The notes under the pieces: generated by a model
What the model was told of the DNA's origin: nothing
Seen by the model: the letters and a program-made list of their open reading frames with translations, nothing else
Database searches by the model: none
Source: Aculops lycopersici
Lineage: Eukaryota; Arthropoda; Arachnida; Trombidiformes; Eriophyidae
Direction: 5' to 3'
Length of the DNA stretch: 64,000 nt
Assembly (NCBI GenBank): GCA_015350385.1
Contig: WNKI01000002.1
Span: 5,264,636 to 5,328,635, forward strand
Shown here: positions 47,335-57,610 of the stretch, in pieces
Numbering within the stretch: position 1 is the first letter of the stretch
How the letters are laid out: each line of letters begins with the position of its first letter
Made by a program: the position numbers and the translations under genes

Positions 47335-48750
47335 CGCTCATATCTTGCGCCATTTTTCTCCTCCCTTTTTTCGCTATCGAAACCAATCGTTGGTCGAGCT
47401 ACACAATCCATTCGGCGGAATCGCACACTCGAAAACGCCTCTTCAGTGAAACCTTTTCTCGACCAGAGGAGTCAAGCCAGAAGAAGGAGACAATGGACTG
47501 AATCTGCATTTGCGCTTCCGAGATTGAGACTCAGACTGAGAATGAGTTTGCCAGAGTAACGATGTCACCTGGATAAATCTTCCATCAATGTGACATCAAA
47601 TTTCCCATCTCCTGCGTGCATTGGCCGACGTCGGGCTGGCGTTTTGTCGCTTGTCTCGATGGGTTGGTTCAAATTCAAGCAGCCAGCCAGCCAGCCACTA
47701 GTCGATCGTTTCGAGGCTCCGAATTGCAAATGGCGAATGTCAACCAGTTGTACAATTGGAAAAACAACTACAACTCACTGTTGTCATGCACCAACACAAA
47801 CTTTTGTCTTTCCTCTCGCCGAATCCCGCCTGCTCCTTAGTGAATCGTGCCAGTGGATAGCTCCTTCGTGTCCCTTTTGCTTGCCACTTTGGGCTCATTT
47901 TTAACATTTTCCCTCGCCTAATGTCCAAGCTGGACAGAGGGGAAGGATGCAATCGATTCGCATTCAAATTTAGAATCTACCCTCCAAATTTAGAGGATAC
48001 AAGAGAGATTCGAGCGCGTAAGTTGTCCAAAATTGCATGTTGTCCGAGCGGTCGGCGGTGTCGCGTTGCCTTAAGCCACTAGCAGTTGAGCTCAAGTGTG
48101 TGAGAGAGACAACCACCTGTGTGAGTGGCCGCATCAGTCGCTGGACATCACCTCGAATCAGTCAATTTAAGATAGTGACAAAATGATGATGACGACGACG
48201 ACTCTTTATGTGAGCAAAGATTCGGCGTCCGATTTTGGATGCGCGCGACAAGTGGCTGCTCTTTTCTGCCTCCTCCTCCTCCTCCTCTAGCTTACTAACC
48301 CCACTCGTTGGCTTAGCGTCAACCAAACCAGAGACGACAAAATAATAGTGACGCCAACCGATCAACCAAACAACCACCTGTGCCCTTCTCTCATCCTCCG
48401 CTGTGTGATTATTCTTATCACTCACTCCTGTTGGCCAAAATCCAACTCTTATTCCTTCTCTCTCTCTCTCTCTCTCATTTTATTCATCATTATGAATTTT
48501 ATGCGATTCAAAACTCTCCATTCAAGATTCGAATGGAGAGGAGTCGAATGGGAAAATGCAGATTGACAGTTTTGCAAATATTAGTGCGCTCTCTTTGGAG
48601 GGACTTCCACACAAATTTGTGCGCTAATTTATGCAAGGACTCTCGCGCAATCGGTGATGATATTCGATTACAATTGGAATCACGCAATCGAGATCACCAA
48701 CGAAGAGTGAGCAACTTTTCAACCGGCCAACAGCAAAGTGGTTGCGTAAC

Positions 48751-48783
48751 ATTCTTCGGTTTGCTCTTTCCAAACCGAAGAAT
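48751..48783. repeat. Perfect 13-bp hairpin with 7-nt loop
   Basis: Arms ATTCTTCGGTTTG and CAAACCGAAGAAT flank the loop CTCTTTC. It is too short for a typical miRNA precursor. No function is evident. Confidence 0.85.
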
Positions 48784-49839
48784 TTAACCGAAAGAATCCC
48801 ACAGACTGAATGTCGTCGTTTCCCTCTTCCCTTCGGTCTCATGGCTCAAAGTCTCGCTGCTCACTTTCATTCATTGCTCCTTTTACTAGACTTAACAAGC
48901 CATCGATTAGATGCAACTGCAACTGCAACTGCACTTGCCTCGACCACTGCTATCGGTACCATTACTATTACGCAATCTTATCCACGGAATGGCGAGGGAA
49001 AACAAATAATCTCGTGATGTGTTTTGGAGCTTCGTCTCGCATCACGAGATCTCAAAAATATGAAAAACGACTATGAGGACTTTGAGGGAGGGGGGATACC
49101 ACAAGACCACCTGACTTTTGTGTGTCAGGATTAATGGGAAGACTTTCGAGTTGCGCCACAGTGAGCTCGCGACTACGGCGACTGCCGCGATCAATTGAGG
49201 CGGCGGCGGCGGCGGCGGCGGCAAATTGAAAGTCCAATTTGTTCGCTTCGGTTGCTGCTCGTGACGAAGGCAAATCGACGTTGACAGTGCCATATTCGAA
49301 GACAACCAACCACCTTGCGAGTCGTGAGCTAGAAGACAACTCGTGTAGCGAGTAGCAAGCGATCGCAGCTAGAGGTCCTCGCTCCTGTTTTTGTTTTTGC
49401 TTCAGTTCACAACCACTACCAATCCAACTGAACCAAGACGATGCGAGCGTAACCACAGGAGTGCAGTTGCAACGTGTTTGTTTTTATGGACAGGAAACAC
49501 GTCGTCGTCGTCGTCGTCTGATTCACCAATTGGTAGTCACTTGGAGAGTCGGCGCAACAACTAATGTTATGAGCAGGTGAGACAAACCAACTGAGTGACT
49601 AACTCACGTGATCAATGAGCTAGATTATTGGTTGGCAGTTTCATCGTTGTCGTCGTCGTCTCTATTGTAGTAGTAGTAGTAGTTGTTGTTGTTGTCGCCA
49701 TCAATGTTTTTATTGTCGCATGCGTCTTGCTACAAACTCATGCGGATGATTTCGGTTCTCCAGGACTCATAATCATATACTTGTAAAGCGAAACTCATAA
49801 CGACGACGACGACGACGCGACGCCGACAAGCAGAAATTC

Positions 49840-49874
49840 AACTTTCAGTTTTAGACCTTCTAAAACTGAAAGTT
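49840..49874. repeat. Perfect 16-bp hairpin with 3-nt loop
   Basis: Arms AACTTTCAGTTTTAGA and TCTAAAACTGAAAGTT flank CCT. It is followed by further TCTAAAACT/AAAACTA fragments, so it may have arisen from local duplication and inversion. Confidence 0.88.
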
Positions 49875-50335
49875 CTAAAACTAAAAACTAAAAACCCAAG
49901 ACGCAAACTAATTTTTGGTGGCAATATTTTTGTGCGCCGCCGAGAGATTGGCTGGAGAAGGCCAATGAGATGACGCCAACCGGAAGTCGGAAACTGCCTC
50001 GCGCTGCTGCTGGTTGCTAGTGACAACCGACCAAACCAAACAACATTTCTCTTCCAAATGACACCGCGGGCCGCCACCACAATTGGCTCGATCGAGCTCC
50101 AGGTGATGGGAAGACTTTTTCTCGATGGCATCATCATCACCATCGTCACCATCATCATCATTTCGCCGGTTCGTTCGTTCGTTCGTTCGATTCCAATTCG
50201 AATTCGTTGGCGGCAAACCCAAATGATTGCCGCCCACCTAACGCAAATCAACCAACCGACTTGCTGATTGTCGACTGAAGATAATCATCGGGCGCGATGA
50301 TTTCCGGTTGCGTCCAAACGATTTAATCGTCCCCT

Positions 50336-50415
50336 CGGCTTCGGCTTCGGCTTCGGCTTCGGCTTCGGCTTCGGCTTCGGCTTCGGCTTCGGCTTCGGCT
50401 TCGGCTGCGGCTGCG
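50336..50415. repeat. (CGGCTT)n hexanucleotide array, about 11-12 copies plus CGGCTG variants
   Basis: An uninterrupted hexamer run followed by two variant units. On the minus strand it reads as Lys-Pro repeats, and the other frames give similar two-residue repeats. Confidence 0.92.
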
Positions 50416-51533
50416 GCGCTCGTCGTTGTCCAATTTCAGATGTCCACTTGGTTCGTTCTACTTCGTTGAGTACTACCATTGCGATTGCCACTATCTTATG
50501 CAACCTTCCTACTGGCGCCAGGTAAAAGTTGAAAGTTTATTTTTTCCGCTGCAAACACTCGAAAAGCGGAACACGCGCAAACCGAATGATGAATGATGAC
50601 TTTAGACCACTTCAGGTGGAGAGAGTGGTTGCAATTTACGTTTGTTGCACACATTGACAATCGTGTCGCTAATGAATTGGCTCTTGTCGTTGTCGTCAAT
50701 TTATTCTGGTTGCTTGTGGTGTTTTGGTCACACGAGCGAGAGGCTCTGTCTCTCTCTCTGCTTGAAATCGAGTGGGGGAAAAAGGCCGCCAAACAAGCAG
50801 AAGTTGGTTTAGTGTGGAGATCGCATTGGCCTCATCGGTGCAATAAAAAGCGCAACCAATAAGGCACACAGCAGCCGACGAAACTTGGCCGCTCATTTGG
50901 TTATTTTCTTCTCTCCTACCAACCGAGCAACCGATCGGCCAACAGACTAACCACTTGGCTGTTGCGTCGCATCGACTGCAACGCAAACCGGATACAGATG
51001 CACAAGTCACGCGACAGATAGACTTTACCTGGTCCTCTATCTGGCCGCGCCGCCGCACTCCAAACAGTCGGCCCGCAAGTTGGTCTATCCTCAATGCAAG
51101 TCAGTGGTCGTTGTCCTCTCTGTCTCCGCGCGGCCGTTGGGGTGCAATGGTGGCCATTTAAGTTGAAGCCACACTCACACAAGAGCTTTAATGGCTATAG
51201 GCTTCCTCGCTTGCCTATACCATTGCTTCGCATGTCATCCACGATGAATCTCCCGCGTGCGCCTCTATTCCTTTTTCTCCTCGGCAACTAAAACTAAAGC
51301 TAAAACTAAAGCTAAAACGAAAACTACAACTAAAACTTTGCAATGAGCAGCTAGGAAATTCACGCAAAAAGAGCAACAACCACCGCGCGACAAATAGAAC
51401 CGCGGCGTAGTTGTGCGGCTGGATGTCACCTGGCAGCCACTAGTTAAGAAACTACCACCGTCGCCACCGCTGCCAGGTAAAGTGGCGCGCAACTGCAGCT
51501 TTGCTCACATGCGGATCGTCGTCGCTGTTATTT

Positions 51534-51534
<1 letters not shown>

Positions 51535-51585
<51 letters not shown>

Positions 51586-51587
51586 TG
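51535..51587. repeat. (GTC)n trinucleotide run, about 17 copies
   Basis: Pure GTC/CGT units in non-coding DNA, the reverse complement class of the GAC run at 37.6 kb. Confidence 0.9.
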
Positions 51588-51942
51588 TCATCCTCTCGCA
51601 ACGTTGCGCTAGTTTACGGACTCTGCCACTTTGAAGCTGCGCAGTTGGCTTGTGCGCATCACTTTATCCATCCGTCTATCTATCTTCAGCAGCAGCAGCA
51701 ATCTCGATGCGCCCGCCTCATGTCCTACTCGTCCTCTCTCATGCCATCGTTTCATCCGAGGCTCTTTCTAGTATTTCTCATCGTTACTTGAGACATTTGC
51801 ACAAGTCTAGTTGTTTGATTGCCAATTCAACTTTACCCTTAGTAGTGTTACCAAGAAATTAACTCATTCTGGCTAAACTAACCTGTAAATCATCAATTCT
51901 ATCAACATCGTCATTAAAATTATTGAAACCAACAATCAACAG

Positions 51943-52294
51943 CCGAAAACCAAACTGTCAGCAACGACAACCTCAACCACAACCTCAAACTTGGTCTCGA
52001 GCAAATCGTCAAACAGGAAGAGCTTAGTAGAGATTCAAGTTGCGCTAGAGGTTTAGAGAACACAGCGTTTGAGCAGGAAGATTTCAACTCAATCGATGAG
52101 CTGATCCATCATCAGGACAATCCACTAATTAACACTAATTTCGAGCACAAGTTTACCGGTAGACCAAACAGATTTAGTGATCAAAATAATCCACTGCAAA
52201 GCGAGCAAAGGAAATTGTCATTCTTGGACTCGATCGCCGGAAGTAACGGATACAATAATAGATTGGCTGAGGGCCAATTGTTGAGCAATAATAG
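51943..52294 (+). CDS. Partial: probable internal coding exon of the unidentified plus-strand gene
   Basis: An open frame of 116 codons ends at AATAG|GTAAGT, a strong donor that leaves two bases of a codon. It is closed upstream by an in-frame TGA at 51924 and has no in-frame ATG, so it can only be an internal exon. The acceptor is AACAG at 51938-51942 (CTGTCAG at 51961 is an alternative). The peptide is compositionally ordinary: NLKLGLEQIVKQEELSRD, FEQEDFNSIDELIHHQDN, FTGRPNRFSDQNNPLQSEQ, RKLSFLDSIAGSNGYNNR. RKLSF is a possible basophilic kinase site. It is hydrophilic with no membrane span, suggesting a cytosolic or regulatory N-terminal region. Phase agrees with the exon at 46406-46535. 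Downstream exons were not identified. No family recognised. Confidence 0.6.
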
Positions 52295-54124
52295 GTAAGT
52301 TAGGTTTGTGAGATGGTCTTGAGTTTTTGAGTTCACATTTGAGTTTCTGGAGTTTTGGTTGCGCATCCTCGCTGATGAAATTATAAACCATAGCATTGTT
52401 TTTTCCCATGACCTGAGGTGATGCATCGTCTATACACAAGTAAACTATCAAGCAACTTTACACGCTAGCGAGACTTATGATATTAAGTGCATATGAAAAC
52501 TCCGCGCTTCTCAATGCGAAAAAATACCTTTAGCAACTATGAAATTTAATAGTAAGGCCAGATGGTTACTCCGACGAGTGGACGCAACTCACCTGTCGGC
52601 TGCAGCGGCGGTGTTGGCGTCTTTTTTAGTGCATGCACCAAAAGTAGTTGACCGATGAGATGGTAGCTAATACGGTGACTAGCGAGCCGGTGACTAGTGG
52701 CGCCGGCGCCGGCGCCAGCAGATAAATGGCAATCTGTGCGCTTATCTACCTGAGACATTGTTGGACTGATGAACATTGTTGGTTGCTAATTGACGCGCTC
52801 GGCTGATTTCGTGCACGGCAAAGGGACACTTGTTGTGGCATCGCTCAACTTCTTAGCGACTTCCTTTTGGCCTCAAAAGGGATCTCAAGTTTGCGAGGAG
52901 CGGAGAGGTTTATCATAATCATCTCCTATGGTCACTAAAATTGCAACAACAACCAACATCAGCTAGCTAGCCTCAAAAGTAAGGCGTGAGTTACGGCTGC
53001 TCCTTTCCTTTTCCCCTCAACTCGATTGTCCAGCCAACCAGTTGGGTTGACGTCATCGTGGTCGTCGTTGCGTAATCCATAAGATTGGCGCTTCATGAGA
53101 TTTGCTCTCCTGTTTGGTTGTCTCGTTGCAGCCGAGAGTCAAGCTGGTCAAATGATATAAAATGTCTATCCGCTCGAGTGCGTTTAGTTTAGCTTTCAAG
53201 TGTTCCGAGTGTTCCAAGTGTTCAAGTCAAGCTAGCTAATGACTTCTTATCCATGTCCACTCACCTGTCGCCATTTCCATTCGCCAGTTTGTCGCAGCTT
53301 TTCCAAGATGCCAACAACAGCGCTCGCGACAAATCCACTACCAACAAGTAGTTTTCTCTCATTCTCGCCAGAGTGGCCAAGTCTCTCACTTGGCGCCACA
53401 CTGACCGAAACACAATGGGCTTTAGTAGTGGTAGTAGTAGTAGTAGCAATAACAGAGTGATGATGATGATGATCATGATGCTGACGATGACTGCTCATGA
53501 TGATCATCATCAGAATAGTGAGCAGTTGTTTTTGTAGGCATTTGTCTGTGTGCGCAATGATTTCGTTGCCATCGTCTCAGTGGCGGAGGCAGCGCAGGTA
53601 GAAGGAGCGGCAGGTTATTTACCTGATGAGAGCGCAAAGCGCTGATGACCACCTGTTTTGCATCCATCGGATGGGAGCACACAAAACTCTTCTGTGATGA
53701 ATGTTGTCGCATCCATCTCAAGCAAACGGCTGGCCATTCAGGTGACTTGGAGTCGAGTATCATTTGAATCAAGCTCAGGGAAATGCCTGTATCGCTTCAG
53801 AGACTCACTCGCCAAGTGGACACTTGCAGACGAGGACGACGACGACGACGACGACATGGACGATTATGATGATGTTGAAGTTTTATGATGTTGATGATGA
53901 CGATGATGTTACGCAACAGCAACAGCAGCAACAGCAACCACACCGACGCGTTAAATCGTCTTGCCGCCAGCGTCTTGGCATTTCAAGTTGATTAATTTGC
54001 TGGCCACAACTCGGGTATCGGCGCCGACCACGACACTGCACTGATGCAACGAAACGCGACAGATTCGGATGAACGATTGATCGATCCCACGGCGACAACC
54101 TGTTGCTGCAGCTGCCGCACCTCC

Positions 54125-54150
54125 AGAGATCATCAATGGTGATGATCTCT
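54125..54150. repeat. Perfect 11-bp hairpin with 4-nt loop
   Basis: Arms AGAGATCATCA and TGATGATCTCT flank ATGG. It lies about 180 bp left of the MITE and is unrelated to it in sequence. Confidence 0.8.
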
Positions 54151-54321
54151 AGAGGAAACGACCTTCTTTATCCACATTTTTGGGGGACGGGAATGGGCCA
54201 CGCCCCCGGATGTTGCAGCCTCCGTCCGCTGAGTGGCGCCACTGACCGGCTTCGATTTGCATGCGGCCCCTGCTCGCATTGTTTTGTTCGTCGGTTCAGG
54301 TGAGCAGCACGCGTCTTTTGT

Positions 54322-54329
54322 TTGGCGTG
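54322..54329. repeat. Target-site duplication, left copy (TTGGCGTG)
   Basis: Identical to 54757-54764 on the other side of the MITE. Removing the element and one copy would restore a continuous pre-insertion sequence. Confidence 0.92.
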
Positions 54330-54756
54330 TAGGGCTGTGCTTCAGGTCGCCTGCAGGTTCTGTCGAAAATTCTTCCCCCCCTCTTTATTTTTTCCGATTT
54401 ACCTGCAGGTTACCTGCAGGCTCTCAATCCGGACGACCTGCAGGTCGCCTGCAGGTCTTCATATTCCACGACCTGCAGGTTACCTGCAGGTAACTTGCCG
54501 GTTCTGCACGCTGCGCCGCTTGCAGTCGGGCGCATAAAAATCGCAAATCGGCTTTTTTTACCTGCAGGTCGATAGTAACCTGCAGGTAAAATTAGCGCCT
54601 GCAGGTAAAACCAGCGCCTGCAGGTAAAAACAGCGCCTGCAGGTTAGCTGACATGGCCAAAATCGCCCTATAGTTTTTTACCTGCAGGTAACCGGAATCG
54701 AGCGGGGGTAAAAATTTTTTCGGCAGAACCTGCAGGCGACCGGAATCACAGCCCTA
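54330..54756. mobile_element. hAT-type MITE with 40-bp terminal inverted repeats
   Basis: The left end starts TAGGGCTGTG and the right end, reverse-complemented, starts with the same ten bases. The inverted match continues through 40 bp with three mismatches (positions 11, 15 and 34). The element is flanked by identical octamers TTGGCGTG at 54322-54329 and 54757-54764. An 8-bp target-site duplication and a (C/T)AGGGNTG-type terminus are hallmarks of the hAT superfamily. At 427 bp, with no transposase-like frame, it is non-autonomous and would depend on a transposase supplied elsewhere. The interior carries 14 copies of CCTGCAGG, usually as ACCTGCAGGT. The intact duplication shows that both boundaries are preserved. 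Confidence 0.93.
54576..54648. repeat. Four 19-bp tandem units centred on CCTGCAGG inside the MITE
   Basis: CCTGCAGG starts at 54579, 54598, 54617 and 54636, an exact 19-bp period. The unit is approximately GCGCCTGCAGGTAAAANNA. These units resemble the subterminal repeats that hAT transposases bind. Confidence 0.88.
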
Positions 54757-54764
54757 TTGGCGTG
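54757..54764. repeat. Target-site duplication, right copy (TTGGCGTG)
   Basis: Matches the left copy at 54322-54329 in all eight positions, the length expected for hAT transposition. Confidence 0.92.
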
Positions 54765-57433
54765 CGATCTTCGCGCAACAGGCGCGCAAGTTGCTTGCGC
54801 GCGAAATTGTTTGCAACTTGATTGACAATGAGCTCGCGGCTTGCAAGCCTTTCAAAACTTTTACTCAGTGCCGAGTGGGATAAATTATGTAGCAACTCAA
54901 GCGATGGCAACAACAATAACTCAATTGATCATCTCCACGTGGCGGCGGCGGCGGCTGCATCCCTCGAGGTGAGAAAGTAGTTGGTCTTGAGGTGCGCGAA
55001 CGAACCAGCAACAACAAATCACCTGTTGCGCGCGGCTACGCTAGTGGTCTGGCCGATCAATATCGCGACGTGCTGACTAGTTTCGCGGATCGACTGGTGA
55101 TTGTTGTTTCGACGACTCGAGTTTAGTTGACGCTTCACTGGCAGATGCAACAGCTTCACTCGCTTGGCTGCTTCAGGTAGATCAGCTCCATAAAAGAGAA
55201 AGCGAGAGAGAGAGAGTTGGTTGAAAAGTGTTGAGAAAAGGGCGACGCACAATAGGGTCTTCGTGTTCATCTATCAATCTGTCTATGCGTTGGTCTTATC
55301 TCGCAGCCGCCATCATCAATTGGCAATAATCCGCAACTTTTCCCTGGCGGAGCGAGGGTTTAGCCTTAGTGCTCGCGTTGCATTGCGTATATCCGGCCGC
55401 CGCCGCCAGCGAGCCAACAAAAGCGAGACTTAGCGAGCGACTAGCGCACGATGATTGATTGCTTTTCTCGCGCTTCTCTTGCCGAGATAATAATAAAGAA
55501 AACTTGTTGCCTCCACTCTCAGGCGAGATCTTGTTTTTCTCTCTTCTCCTCTTGAGCTCTCAGCTTTCGACTCAGACGCTGAAGGGGGCATAGAAACAGA
55601 AAGAGAGAGAGAGAGAGAGAGAGAGAGCAGGCAACAGGTTGTGGCAACTAGCGAGGGGCTCGCCAGGCAAACTTAGAATCGCTTGCTCGCTTGGCGCTAA
55701 CGAACTCGCCGCAAACGTTTGCTGATGCCAAGGGACGAGAAGAAGAGAGGAGGAGGAGGAGGAAGCCGAAGAAGCGCGAGTAAGTGAGCGAAAGTCTATT
55801 GTTCTTTTTTCTCGGCTCTCAAACTTCGAATCTTATTACATTTTTCCTCTCGAGCTCAACTCTCTCGCAACCACAACAACGAGTTTCAGGGTTAAACTTT
55901 CTCTCTCTCTCTCTCTCTATCTCTTTCTCTTGGTTGTTGCTACACGAAGCGAGAGAAAGAAAGAGAAGTAGACAAATCTTGCGATAAAATCTCTCTCGCC
56001 GCTTGGATGTGGAGAGCAAAAGACGAGCGAGCTGATTGTAGATGAAGGGATGAATGCATGCAAAAATGAATGAACCAACGAACGATTGAGAGCGAACTCA
56101 TTAGTCGATTAGTGAGCAAAGAAAAGTGGCGAAAACAAGGGAACAAGGGAACACGGCAACCTGTTGCACGAGTTCATTTGCACGAATTCCGTTGGCACCT
56201 TGCTGCTGGCTATATACCTTTCGCTTTTGCTCGCTGCGGAGGAGCAAGGGGAAGCGCACAAGTTAACGATCGCGACGATCACCGCCAAAGCTTAAGGCAA
56301 AACGCAACGATAACCGCAAATAAGAGGAGGCGGCAATAAAGAGTAAATGCCAACAATGAGACCGATTTGATGCGGCGATAAACGTTTTGGTCGGCCACCT
56401 GTTGAGCGAAATCTTGAATGAGAGTGCAGAGTGCTAAGGAGTTGGTCTCTGCATTCAGGTGAGTCTCTCTTTGGCTCTTTCTTTATATGTTACACTCATT
56501 GAGTTTCTCCCACTCTCTTATCGCGTCGCTCTCTCTCCCTCTCTTATTCTGTCTCTCATTCTCCATCTTCATTCGACAATTTAAAGAGACAACAATGGCT
56601 CGCTGCTGTGTGTCGTTGTCATCCCCCGTAAACTCGTCATTGTAATTGCACGCGTCCTCTCACTCCATCGCTTGTGGTTGACGGCTTCCCACTATCACAC
56701 AACTAATGGCCAACCTGTTAGCTATTACCTGTTGCTATTATTCTCCTCTCTCTCTCTCTCTCTCCCTCTTCCTGGGCTACGAAGACATGGGCGGCCGCGG
56801 CAGCAGACGACAACGAGGCGAAGGGCCCGCGGGAAATACAATAAACTAAACGGCGTAGAAATGGAGTGACTCTTCGAGGAGCCCTCGGTGCAGTTGCAGC
56901 CGTCGTCGCCACTTGTTGTGTGCGACGCGCTTAGTCTGCCGTTGAAATGCACACAATGGGTTAGCCAGCCTCACCTGGCCGCCCTAACAGCCTACCTGCA
57001 GGTAGACGGCAGATAGGCATGCAGCTCTCACCTGCCTGCGACCTTGAAACAAACGAACGAGCGTGCGAGCGAGCGAGCTAGCCTGCGTTAGGTGCAGTGA
57101 CGCAGTGGAAGTCAGTCTATCTATTTGCCTGTTTGCCCGACTATTTGGAAGTCGGTTTAGTCTCAGTCTCTCTGTTGGCTTACGCCTCCGCAGTGCAGAC
57201 GCCGCAAATTTGTCGCTGTCGATGTTGTTGTCGAACGGATCGGAAGCGACGGCTACGTCGACGACGATGAGGATAGCGACGATACGAAGCGAGTCATCGA
57301 GGACGAAAAAAACTCGACGAGCGCCTACCTGTTGCCTGTTGTCTTCTGGTCGGTTGCTCGCTTTGTTCGCGATAGTTAATGCTGTGCCAGTGGTTCGCCT
57401 GTTGGCGGCCACCAAAAAGGGGAGCCAAAAGGG

Positions 57434-57435
<2 letters not shown>

Positions 57436-57479
<44 letters not shown>
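57436..57479. repeat. (AG)n dinucleotide run at gap edge
   Basis: About 43 bp of AG immediately before the second assembly gap. Confidence 0.9.
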
Positions 57480-57483
<4 letters not shown>

Positions 57484-57484
57484 C

Positions 57485-57610
57485 NNNNNNNNNNNNNNNN
57501 NNNNNNNNNNNNNNNNNNNNNNNNNNNNNNNNNNNNNNNNNNNNNNNNNNNNNNNNNNNNNNNNNNNNNNNNNNNNNNNNNNNNNNNNNNNNNNNNNNNN
57601 NNNNNNNNNN
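57485..57610. other. Assembly gap (126 N)
   Basis: Unknown bases directly after an AG microsatellite, most likely unresolved repeat. Frames crossing it are artefacts. Confidence 0.98.

Larger units (their letters stand above)
46536..51942. other. Putative intron of the unidentified plus-strand gene
   Basis: 5.4 kb without recognisable coding segments. It holds a 13-bp inverted repeat at 47291-47334, hairpins at 48751-48783 and 49840-49874, GGC units at about 49200-49221, the GGCTTC array at 50336-50415 and a GTC run at 51535-51587. CTAAC sequences at about 51874-51882 could serve as a branch point for the acceptor at 51942. Confidence 0.45.

Noticed and set aside
56992..57005. Solitary CTACCTGCAGGTAG palindrome, with others at 28615 and 59008
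   Set aside because: None has nearby TAGGGCTGTG termini or an 8-bp duplication, so there is no evidence for further MITE copies in the window.
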